Part shown: piece by piece, positions 23,215 through 33,560 of the stretch
How positions within the stretch are numbered: the stretch's first letter is position 1
How the letters are laid out: the number at the start of each line of letters is the position of its first letter
Source: Aquilaria yunnanensis
Lineage: Eukaryota; Streptophyta; Magnoliopsida; Malvales; Thymelaeaceae
Length of the DNA: 64,000 nucleotides
Assembly: GCA_039654915.1 (NCBI GenBank)
Contig: CM077597.1
Span: 29,052,001-29,116,000 of the forward strand
Direction: 5' to 3'
Position numbers and translations under genes: made by a program
The notes under the pieces: generated by a model
Databases searched by the model: none
Seen by the model: the letters and a program-made list of their open reading frames with translations, nothing else
What the model was told of the DNA's origin: nothing

Positions 23215-23605
23215 TTGGATGGAGTCATATGTGGCTAGTGGTAGCTTTGCTTTTGTTGGGTTATAGGATATTTTCTGTTCCCCATGCAAGCATACCTTAC
23301 CTTCTGCCAGCCATTGATGATGCTCATCTGTTGATGTTGCATTTCTTATTTTTTTCATTCGCATTTTTCTTTGTTGAGCTTGTCCCTGTTGTGTGATGCA
23401 AATGGCTTTGTAATACTTAAATGACAAAGAAATGGTTATATTAATTATAAAGCCTTTGCTTTGAAGAAGATGCATCTATTATGTATGTTGATTTCAACAA
23501 ATAATACGTGATTGCCATAATCATCTTATTTATGATTTCAGAATAAAATTGTAGTATAGGAAAATTCTAAATAATATTTATGATTGCCAAAACCATCCTA
23601 AATGC

Positions 23606-23808
23606 TTGCTATAAAGACTAAGGCTATCTTAGGTTTTTTTTTTTGTCTTATTTGGATACCTTACCATTAATTTGTCCTAGCGAACTACCTTAATTCTTTA
23701 TGTGTGTGATGTTCATATACTTTTTGTTACTTCATCAATACGGACGAAAAATGATGATGTGGCCATTGTAGGATGATTATGTAGTCCCAAAATGTCATAG
23801 TGGATAAC
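23606..23808 (+). repeat. MULE left terminal inverted repeat
   Basis: Aligns by eye with the reverse complement of 29324-29520 over about 200 bases, with many substitutions and small indels. Confidence 0.7.
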
Positions 23809-24425
23809 ATATATCATCAAAAATGAATTAATGGTAAGTTTGAGCACATTCGTGGACAAGGATGGAAGTGGAATGTTTTTGAGTGGGAAAGAGGCGATAA
23901 AAATTGTTGGAAAAAGGTGGAGGTTTTTAGGAGAAATCTTTGGAAGAAGAGGGCAAATAGAAGGTAGGAAGGGGAAAAGGGAGACGATCGAAGAAGGTTG
24001 CATGAAGCATGGCAAGTTCTAGGTGTTCTACTTCAAGTGCAGAAGAAGAGAGAGGTAGGGGTTATATTGCAGATGTTCGATTCCCACTCAGCTGAAGATA
24101 GCTTGGACGGAGCAAAATGCGGGCCGGAGATCCTATGGATGCAGGAATTATGGGGTGTGTGCTTGATGGGTGGTGTTGGTGTACTAACAGCTTGGAATCA
24201 GACCTTTTTTTCCTATTTTTATTGCAGACGTGAAAGTATTGTTGGTTCCTTCAGTGACGTGATAAGTCGACACCAGAGAAATTCAAAGCCATGATAGTTG
24301 GACTTTTGAAAAGGATGAACAAGGTAGAGAAAGAGGTTAGGGGGCAACAGTCTAAGGGTAAGGTAGTAAAAAAGGAACTGAAGAGGAAGATTGAAAGAAC
24401 AAAGGAAGTGGAAGCAGAGGTGAAT

Positions 24426-26355
24426 TGTTACCACCTTCACAAAATAGGAAAATTAAAGCATATAAGTTTAAGTCCTCATTCCATAAGCATCAAACATAAT
24501 TTTTCTTGGAACAACTAATGAGTTGCAAAATGGACAGAATTGAACATTCAACCTCAAACGTCACTTTATTGCTTCATATATTATCCATACCCCATCCATA
24601 GTGTAGTCACATGCATAGATGCATCATACATATGTCCTAGATTAGTTAGGTATGTACACTAGCTTCTTGGAGAGCCTTACAATTACAATGCACTCTAGAA
24701 ATTTCAAAAGATAGCTACTGCGTAAGGGAGAAAGTATCAACACTAAAACTATCAAATGTGCTTTAAAATCATGGAACAATCCAGTTTAATACTAGACATA
24801 TTGAAGTTCATGTACCTAAAATTTCATAGGAAAATTCAAACTAGAACTATTAGTTTCAACGTTCTCTTTCAGGTGTTCCTAAAAATGGACAGAAAGGGGA
24901 GTAAGCTTTTTGTAAAGAACTTAGTAAGGGCCTTCAATATAAAGTCTTGCATAGCAACATACCACCTGAAATCCAAAGACATAAAGACATACAAAAAGGA
25001 CACATACACACAAATACGGTAACTATATGAACCAACAAACACAGCAACAAACACATGTAATGCTGGTAGCAATAACACATCAAAATTAGCCCATAATTAT
25101 TCAATAAAACAATAAGATATCACTTTAGCAACACTATGGAATCCCCCCTCAAGCTTTTGCTTGGTCTTAGGAGTCTTTTAGGTCTTAGTTAGTACTAACT
25201 TGGGCTCTAAAAACCTTTCTTTCTTGCTGCAATCTTTAGCATGGTAACACTAAGGCCGAAACCTTGCCATGCTTCTTTCCCCTTAACATATACTTGGTTC
25301 CTTGAGCTTTTTGCTCTCTTCGAAGCATGGTCTTAGTTCATGGATGCTTGAAAATACAATAAACAATCAAGAAAACTTTAGAAAACCCTTACCTTTTCCT
25401 AGAAATCCAATAAGCCTTAGATAATCCTGAAAATTAGGGTTTATGGTCTTCCTTAATGCTTCTGTTGTTTTCTCTTGCTTTCTCTTGATTGTTTGTAGTA
25501 AGGTGGCTATGGTGGATGGTGGAGGAGCTTAAGGAAGAACCCTACCTGCTAGGGGTTGAAAGATGGAAAAAGAAATGAAGGAAAGAATCAAAGAAATACA
25601 ATCTAGGAAACTTTAGAAAACCCTTACTTTTGCTGGAAATCCATTAAACCTTTGATAAACTTGAAAATTAGGGTTTATGGTCTTCCTTAATGCTTCTACT
25701 ATTTTCTCTTACTTTTTCTTGATTTTTTACAGTAAGGTGGCTACGGTGGATGGTGGAGGAGCTTAAGAAAGAACCCTAGCTGCTGGGGGTTGAAATATGG
25801 ATGAAGAAATGAAAGAAATAATGATTTTTCTTTAGTTTTTCCTTATTTATTCTATCTTTGACCTTGGTGGCATATATGCAAATTTTTGAAAATTTGGCCA
25901 ACACTTGGACAGATTATATCCAGCTATTTTGGCTGGGAAAATGGTGTTTTTGACACCCTTAACCTTTTCAAAGGTCATTATAACCTTTAGACAAAAAGGT
26001 GGACACTTGGATCCTTAGTTCGCATTATGCCATAAATTATCAACTTTGCCTTCTTAAGCACTTTGGTCCCCAACAATATCCTTAATTCCATCCATGTCCT
26101 TCTCATAGCCATCTTTAGAAATTTGTGCAATTAAGTACCCAACTTTTGTAACCTTACCATTTAGTCCATAGGTTTCTTGAAAATTAGGCAATATGGCAAT
26201 GCTTTCCTAAGGACCAAAATATTATTGTTTGTGCCACTTAAGGGAGTGTATATTGAATGCTTTGCACTTCACAATTCATACCCTATGGTGAAAATTAAAG
26301 CATATAAGTTTAAGTCCTTATGATGTAATTTTTTCATTTTGTGAAGGTGGTAACA
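24426..26355 (-). mobile_element. Solo LTR of the Tekay-like family, inserted in the MULE
   Basis: From 24479 onward it aligns with the LTRs at 40692-43168 and 48196-50628. It begins TGTTACCACC and ends GGTGGTAACA, and is flanked by a perfect 5-bp target duplication TGAAT (24421-24425 and 26356-26360), as for an integrase-mediated insertion followed by LTR-LTR recombination. It is shorter (1930 bp) than the full LTRs (about 2450) because roughly 0.75 kb near its left end is absent. Strand is set by comparison with the full element. Confidence 0.85.
25372..25841. repeat. Tandem duplication inside the solo LTR, period 235 bp
   Basis: The block starting AAACTTTAGAAAACCC near 25374 recurs 235 bases later, with the same TTAGGGTTTATGGTCTTCC and AAGGTGGCTA words. 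The two full-length LTRs have one copy, so the duplication is private to this insertion. Confidence 0.7.
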
Positions 26356-26497
26356 TGAATAGACCTAGTGAAAGCGAAGAGGAATTGAAGAGGATTCTTA
26401 GAGAATGGAGAGAAAGAAGAAGAGATTAGAGGTTGTGATGATTGTTTCATGGGTTATGTTTTTTTGTACATTTCAGTGAGAGAAGTGGTGTGAAAGA

Positions 26498-27986
26498 CTA
26501 AGTGTAAGTTATAGCAAAGCAGGTTGGCGGTGATATATAGGTAGAGACAATGAGGGGATGTGATGGTGCAGCAGGGGTGTTTATTTTGCATATGTGGAGG
26601 AAGTAATGGTGTGGCAGGTGTGTGGAGATATGTTTATATTTATAATTGCCTTTCAATTTGGTGTACAAATGCCTCACACAAAGCCTTTTTTGAGCATTGG
26701 GAAATAATTCCTTCATAGATACAATTAGACCTTGCAATAAACAAGTAAAATAGTTAGAATAGTAAACACATACGTAACTAATTAACTTTATTCTCACATG
26801 CCATAACCTTTTGTTTGACATGAATGTCTAGTGCTTACTGACATCGATACCAAGTGCTTGACCTAGCTAGTACAAAAACCAACTCCAAGAGTCTCTACTC
26901 TCAACCTCAATAGCCCTATATGCAATGGGCCCTATACAATCATTAACATCACTTCCTATAGTAGCTAGCAACTGACCACCATAGCTTCCTTTTAGAAAAC
27001 ATCTATCCAGGCTAATAATAGGCTTACACACAGTCAAGAAACCACTTTTGGCACCACTTATGCATATGAAAACCCTATGAAAAAATAATTTATCAAGACC
27101 TAGCATCAGAACACTGTCTAGGTCTGTCCCCTTTATCTTACTCCAATAGTTTGTCAGTTTTTGCATACTACTCAATATGATCCCCCCATTAACTTCTGTA
27201 GTGCAACCTTTTTGGCCCTTTGAACCTTAGATCTACAAACTATAATGTTGAAATTTTTTATGACATAATCCACCAAGGTTGACAATAGAATGTCAGTGTG
27301 TGCCGTTGCAACATCAAGGTACTCCTTAGAAATCCATTCATAATCTTCCCACTTGCTTTTCACCACCATAACACATGAACTAACATTCTCAAGTCTCTTA
27401 ATATGCACTATTGGTCCATCTGTATACTTTCTTGGAGTCAGCAATAAACCACACCCTTCTTGACATTCCGCCTTTAACCTCATCTTATAATTAAAACAAA
27501 ACGAAGCCCAACTTTGTTCCCTATTGAGTACTGCTTCACAGCTTTCCTCAAGACCTCAAAAGAGGGAAACACCATTCTTACTTTAAAGTGTGGCTCCTTC
27601 ATATCTGTTATAAGGTTAAATAGAGGAACACTTAAATTGTCTTCCTTACTTTCTTCATGCGTGCTATCCAACTCACCATCTGATGAACCATAATATGAGT
27701 TCCTCTTCTCATAAGTGTAGCCCATACATTTGTTAGATAGACAATTACCATCTGACCTGTTAGAGGGTTCTTCTGATGGCCTAACATGGTCCTCAGGCCC
27801 AAGTTGCACAATCTCCCTTTCTGTTGAAGAAATTCCAACATCAACCTCAATAGTAATATTCATACAAACTTTTACATAATCAATTTCACTATCTGTCTCT
27901 TCAAACTTAGTTAAGCAACTACCAATGACTGTCTGATCCGGCCTTGCAATCCACATCCTTAACCCTTTCGGTATCTTTAGTCTCAA
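26498..27986 (-). pseudogene. MuDR-family transposase, truncated and frameshifted
   Basis: The block 27986-27480 holds an acidic N-terminal region and the MuDR DNA-binding-type motif (HFKVRMVFPSFEVLRKAVKQYS). 27483-27172 continues it in another frame (ECQEGCGLLL). 27175-26867 carries the start of the DDE catalytic core (KPIISLDRCFLKGSYGGQLL, containing the first Asp), then PIAYRAIEVESRDSWSWFL. After an intron-like gap, 26735-26640 carries MKELFPNAQKRLCVRHLY. There are at least two frameshifts (near 27490 and 27180). The second and third catalytic positions and the C-terminal SWIM zinc finger were not found. The family cuts and rejoins DNA at MULE ends. Weaker frames at 28020-28545 may be upstream coding remnants. 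Confidence 0.8.
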
Positions 27987-29323
27987 CCCCTTCTCTAATG
28001 CCCTCTTGTATTTTTGACCCTACACTCTCCTGTCTAACCTCTGCTTGCTTATCTTTACCATCATAAAGGACACTGACATCTTCTCTAACTGGTGTTCTAT
28101 AATCTTATTCTCCTCTATACCAAATTCTATTTCCACCATCCTTTCCCCTATATCCACTTCCACAACCAGTATTACTTGCATCATTTTCTTTTTCCATAAC
28201 CACCCCCTAAAATCTAGCAACTTTACCATCCCTTTCTAAAGCATCAATCATCTTTCTCTATCCTCCAACCATACCTTAATTTCCAATAACATAGCTCAGC
28301 AAGTACAACCTCCTCACAACACATCCAATTTTACCTCTCATCCTACTTCCATGACCTTTAACATTTACTCCTGCTTCTTTCTTTGTGTCAACTTCATTGT
28401 CTAACTCTATTAGTTTTGCCTTTGGAGCAAACAAAGATGTTTTAATTTGCTCCAAAAATTCTTTTTCCTGTTCTACAATCTTTTCGTTGCTTAATGATAC
28501 CACATACACACTAATTATGTGACTATGGGGCATATTTTCCTTCATAATCTATAGTACATCCTTGTCTATCTTTAACTTTTTCAACCTCTCCTAAAAAACT
28601 ACTTCAACATCTCTTGGCATCATCCAATAGTAGTTCATTTATCTAGAATAACCACATTCCTAGACAATCTCATCAATGTTCACCATGCAGAGTTTATGCA
28701 TACGGCAGAGGCTGAAATGATCTTCATACCCATTGACATAAGCCTTCCAAGGCAAGTTGCAAAGTAGACCCTATGATGGATTTTTATGGCAAACCATGGG
28801 TTTGATTCATCTATAGTGTGAACAAATCACAAAACCTAAGCCAGTAAAGGAACATGAAAAAAAAAACTAACCAACAAAACTAAACTCCCATATAATATAA
28901 CCCATTAGTCCCGCACCCCAACTACCCTTCCCTTGTTTGTAAATCCACCCAAAAAATACAACCAAAAAATCACCTACTTCAATACGATCACCAAACACTT
29001 AAATGATGATAAAAATGACAGACTTACAGAAATGCTAGTCACCTTCTTTATCCTTTCACTTTCTCCAGTCTTTTAGTTTGTATCCCTTCGCCTTCGATTT
29101 CCCTGTTGTTAATTGCTTTATCTCCCTTGTTTGATTCATAATGCTGAACACTCTGTGCGATTAATCAACACCTTCCACCTTCGATACTCTCTCGCTCAAC
29201 AGCTTAGGGTTCTAATATGGTAGATTTGGGAATGTCAAAGGGTTGAGACATCAACATAGGGTGGGTGGTTGGATGCATTAAATGTCTCGGCCTTTTGTTC
29301 TAGCTTAGAAATATTCTACTATG

Positions 29324-29520
29324 GCATTGTAGGGCTAGATAATCATCTTACAGTGGCCACATCATCATTTTTTGTCCGTGTTAATGAAGTAAGTAACAAA
29401 CAGTATCTGGATAGTACCAGCATAAAGAAGTAAAGGTAGTTTGCTAGGAAAAATTAAAGGTAAGGCACCCAGATAGGACAAAAAAAAAAAAGCTAAGGTA
29501 CCCTCAATGAATTTTACCCT
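29324..29520 (-). repeat. MULE right terminal inverted repeat
   Basis: Reverse-complement partner of 23606-23808. The outer end, read inwards, starts GGGTAAAATTCA. Confidence 0.7.
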
Positions 29521-31613
29521 AAAATATAACCTATAACAATAGTTTTACAAGTCCCAGTAGCATTAGTGTATCTAAAGGTCGTCAGTAAAAACTAAACTAT
29601 ACTGACATGTCTTTAATATCCATTGGTATATTCTAACTTGAACCAATACTTTGGAAACCGTCACTATAAGTAAGGGTTTGTCAGGAGAATAATTTAATAT
29701 TTAGTTGACAAAGCTAAATATATACTGACTACTCTATTTTTAAGTAATATAAAACATCTACTAACTATATTCTTTTCTACTAACTATATCCTTTCTTTTA
29801 AAAATTTCCCTTTTTTTTAGAACTAATTAATTATTTATAAAATTTATATTTTATAGAAAATGTCTTGCAAAAATATATGCTTTGAAAGAAACATAAATAG
29901 TTTTTCCTAGCTTAATCCCTAACTTCCCATTTTCCCCTTCATCTGATGCCTTTCATCATAAACTTGATTGCTACTCCTTTTGCAATCTCTCTTTCCTCCA
30001 TCACACCCATAGCTTCTTCGAGTTTGGGCAACAAAATTGCTTTATTCATCTTCTTCCTATTCCATTTAGTATACACCAAAGTTTGCAAAGAAATCCCCAA
30101 TACTTTGCACCAAATATTTGGGGAAAGTTTATGTTTGGAGGGCGACTTTATCAAAGGAAGGCTTTGGACAAGGATTTTTTGGGCTTACCACTACAATCAG
30201 ACCCTTTCTAACTTCTTCAACATGTCCGTATCACCATTGTCATGCTGTCTCTCTTCTTCTTTGAGCTCTATAAGTATCCTAGTTCTTTATTCCCTGTTGT
30301 TGTTACGTTTGGATCTAGAGTTACATATTGTTTCTCCAATTTTTGGACTCAATATGCTTTTGAAATATTTTCAATTCTGTGATGGGTTGCGTTTGAAAAG
30401 CGTATGATGAGACAAGACCTTTCTTCTCCTTAGTCTACTTGACATGGTTCTATGGACCACACAATATTCTCATAATTCAGTCTATGAAAGTTCAAGTATG
30501 TTTCTAAGGCACCACTAGGGCAGAAGCCCATTTTTTAAGCTTATGGGGATATTTTGTTCAGGGCTCCAAAGTAGCTATAGAGAGATTCCATGTTTGAAAA
30601 TAAGGATTGGTTTCTTTCAGCCTTGGTTGATGGTGCAATACATGCAAGTTCTGGAACCTTTGCAGCTTCTACCAAAAAAGTCTTAGGTGGGTTAGTCAAT
30701 CTATAGATCATTGAAATGAGTTAAAAACCTCATTTTCAGGTTGGCTGAGTCTATGATATTATGATCATTATACGTGTTCTTTATTACCTTTCCTACAATT
30801 TCATTGTAAAGATAGATTGTGTTGAATTAGTTTGTGAACACATAACAATTTTGTTGTGTATTGGAGTTGTAGTTATTTTGTTGATTATATGCAAATGTTT
30901 AGTTTTTCATTGCTAATTTATTATCATGGCTACTTTGTTCTGCAACATTGGTCTACCTTGAACATGATTTCATTTTTTGCTGTCATTATATGTCATTTTT
31001 TTAGTGGAATTTGCTATAGATGTTAAGAATTGTCATTTCATTTTGGCTGTTCAAATTCTATTACAATATTTTTAAATGACTTCACTATATTTCCTGTTGT
31101 GGCATATACCTTGCTTATAATCTCTTAGATTTTGGCGAGAATAGAAAAATAAAGAACTCTTAGATGGATTCATGAGGAGAACTACATTCATGAACTCTGC
31201 TGCTCTAATCTTCTTAGCTTTCATGGAGAAAATTTTATCTCAATTTTCCCATGACTTGTAGAAGTCCTTAGTACCATTTAAGTTATTGGCTGATTTTTGT
31301 AGATAGTTAAAGTGTTGAACATAAACACTAAGAATTGCGAAGAGCTTCTCATTAATGAGCCTTTCAATAAAGAACACCTGAGAACTATCCAAGCATGGCT
31401 ACACTGTGATTTTAATTTACATTACACTTGCACTAAATATCCAATTACAATATAATTTTGTTTCAAATATTTTTTTTAGGATTCAGAGATAATTTAGATT
31501 GTCCCATCTTATTGCAGAATCCCAATGCACTTGACTGTAGGGTAACTATGAATTTGATCATATGAAAAAAATTTGAAGGTTGATGACGAAGGTTTTCAAA
31601 AACAATGAGGTAA
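29521..31613. other. AT-rich stretch between the MULE and the gag-only element
   Basis: The longest open frame (29946-30407, plus, 153 codons) is hydrophobic, matches no family I know and has no clear gene signals. The rest shows no supported feature. Confidence 0.35.
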
Positions 31614-31618
31614 AGTGT

Positions 31619-32638
31619 TGATATGATTAAAGAAGGCACAACCAAGAATGGCAAGGATCCATTAAATATAACTAGTGGACCAATGACAAGGAAGAAGGTT
31701 AAGGAGTTCACTAGTGCACTTCAAGCTCGGATGTTGACAGATTGGCGATGTTCTGGTGGAAAAATCATATCTTGAGCCAAACAGATCATAATTGAGTGAT
31801 TCTTGATTTATTGGAAAGCTAACATCTAGATCTACAAATCATATGAAGACAATGAAACCCAGTTTGCACGTTAAGGAGGTCCAATTTAGCTTCAAAGTCG
31901 CGATTTACGAGTTATCGCTGGTTCAGAAGCAGTTGCAGTATTCTGGGAATATCTTTCGATTTAGAAGTCCATTTTGTGTGATTCAAGTGTGGTTTCGAAG
32001 CTAAGAAAGAGATCTACAACTTTCATGCTTTTCATTTTGAGAAATCATTGCTGCATCAAGTTCGAATTTCAGCTTGAAGTTGAAGACACAAGCAGGAACC
32101 ACCTGAGAAGACTATTTTGGGTTTTTATGCCCAATCTTGTGCTGTAACGTATCTTATTTTATTTTCCTAATTATTTACATTATTTAGGAAGTTATTTAGG
32201 CTATGGAATAATTTTAAATAGTTTTGGACAAGTGGCATACGCTGCATTCATTGAACTTGTTCAAACTAGGAGTTAGAGTCCTAATTTGACTAGGATTTCC
32301 TATGTCTTTGTATCTAGGATTCCTAAGGTGACTTGGGCTGCGAATTTTTCCCAGATTTTAACCCTAGTTTAGGCCTATACAAAGGCACATATTCTGGATG
32401 TAAACATACAGATTATTGCCGAAATAATATTGCTCTTTGGAGAGGTTTTCTCTTTGGTTCTTGGCGGACTGCCTTGGTGCACAAGTGTGCTTGTGTTCTT
32501 GGAGTTCTATACTTCTCGTTTCTAATCACAGGTTGATTAGGGGTGGGGGTTTTAAACCCAGTCTTTTTGATGTCTTGTGGAGCTTGAATCTCATCTTGGG
32601 CGCGTTTCATGGTCTTTATACCATAGGGGTTCGCATCA
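31619..32638 (+). repeat. 5' LTR of the gag-only element
   Basis: 1020 bp, TG...CA ends, directly followed by the PBS. The candidate TATA box reads TATACAAAG at 32376-32384, where the 3' LTR has TATATAAAG. Confidence 0.93.
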
Positions 32639-32640
32639 GT

Positions 32641-32652
32641 TGGTATCAGAGC
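32641..32652 (+). other. Primer-binding site (tRNA-Met)
   Basis: TGGTATCAGAGC starts two bases after the 5' LTR. It is complementary to the 3' end of initiator tRNA-Met, the usual primer for many plant LTR elements. Confidence 0.92.
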
Positions 32653-33134
32653 CACAAGTTCCATTGAAGGACATATATTTGTGTTCTTGTTTCTCTTCGG
32701 TTTTCTTTCAATTCTGTTCAGTGAATTCGTATTTTAATTCTCTGTTTTAATCCTTTTTCATCTTGTTTCAGGTCTGTCACTTTTTATTCCATCCTTGTTC
32801 ATGTCCGGAAATCACAAAAACAACAAAAAGAAGTCAATCCGTGTTGTCTAGTATTCTCGGCTTCAATTCGTTTGTTCTTGTTCAATTCTTATCTTTCTAT
32901 TTCGTGTCCAGCCATATTAATCTCTTTTGTTTCCATTGTTTCCAGCATCCTAGAGTCAAGAAAAACAACCAAAAAAAAAAAGAAGGATCCAAATTCAGGA
33001 AGTTTCGGTACAACCAAAGTTACTTCAAATTGTGCCAATTTCACTAGTTTTCTTGTCTTGGCCGAAAAGAATTATAACTTTTCGTCTTTGGCAGCAAGGA
33101 GTTTCAAGGAGAACGTTTGGTTAGCATCAAAACA

Positions 33135-33240
33135 GCAAGCAAAAAAAAAAAAAAGGAGGAAAAAAAAAGGAAGGAAAAGAAAAGAAAAAGAAAGAGCAAA
33201 GAAAAGAAAAGAAAAGAGCTTGCAAAAAAAGAAGTTTTCT
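33135..33240 (+). repeat. Purine-rich low-complexity tract in the leader
   Basis: Almost pure A/G (AAAAGAAAAG-type words) in the untranslated leader between the PBS and the gag frame. Confidence 0.8.
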
Positions 33241-33560
33241 CAAAGTGTTGAAAGTTTTGCGCCCCAAAACCTATCCCATTGTTTTTAAGCCAAAAAGCTT
33301 TCTGTGTGGTTCTTGTGATCATCAATTGCAAGAGCTTCTTAAAGTATTTTAAAGCTTGTTTAGCCCACCTCTTTTGGAGTCAAAATAGTTCTTCGAAAAT
33401 TCAAGTTTTCTTGTGTGCTTTGAGGATAGTTTTCTTAGAACTTTGGAGAACTCTTTGAATAAGCAATATCTCACTAACAAATTGAGTGTTTTGAGTGTTC
33501 ATATTTTGAGTGAAACACGTGAGGTGAGTGTTTGTGAGGATCTTTGTTATTTTCAGGAGT

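Larger units (their letters stand above)
24291..26421 (+). pseudogene. Small charged helical frame inside the MULE, split by the solo LTR
   Basis: The frame from ATG 24291 encodes a Lys/Glu-rich helix up to the target-site copy at 24421-24425. If the solo LTR and one TGAAT copy are ignored, the same frame resumes at 26361 with more Glu/Arg-rich helix and ends at a TAG soon after 26420. That the frame continues exactly across the excised insertion suggests it was coding before the LTR arrived. It runs opposite to the transposase, as second genes in MULEs often do. Other open frames just upstream (23831-24294, same strand) may be further exons. No family recognised; a captured gene fragment is possible. 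Confidence 0.4.
23606..29520 (-). mobile_element. MULE (MuDR-type DNA transposon) with nested solo LTR
   Basis: Long degenerate terminal inverted repeats (about 23606-23808 and 29324-29520) enclose a minus-strand MuDR-type transposase. The TIRs share, in inverted orientation, a polyT tract followed by GTC, a CCTAGC motif and the block AAAATGATGATGTGGCCA. A solo LTR splits the interior at 24426-26355. A 9-bp target duplication was not recognised, so the exact ends are uncertain. Confidence 0.75.

Noticed and set aside
24426..26355. DNA transposon defined by a 20-bp perfect terminal inverted repeat
   Set aside because: The body aligns with the Tekay-like LTRs, ends are TG...CA and the duplication is 5 bp, so a solo LTR explains it better.
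29946..30407. 153-codon hydrophobic plus-strand frame
   Set aside because: No recognisable domain, promoter or similarity; T-rich DNA easily gives such frames.
32333..32667. Identical short frames in both LTRs of the gag-only element (also 36989-37332)
   Set aside because: They are duplicated only because the LTRs are identical; they overlap each other on both strands and look like chance frames.
33104..33331. Phe-rich minus-strand frame and Lys-rich plus-strand frame in the leader
   Set aside because: Caused by the A/G-rich tract in the leader; no gene signals.
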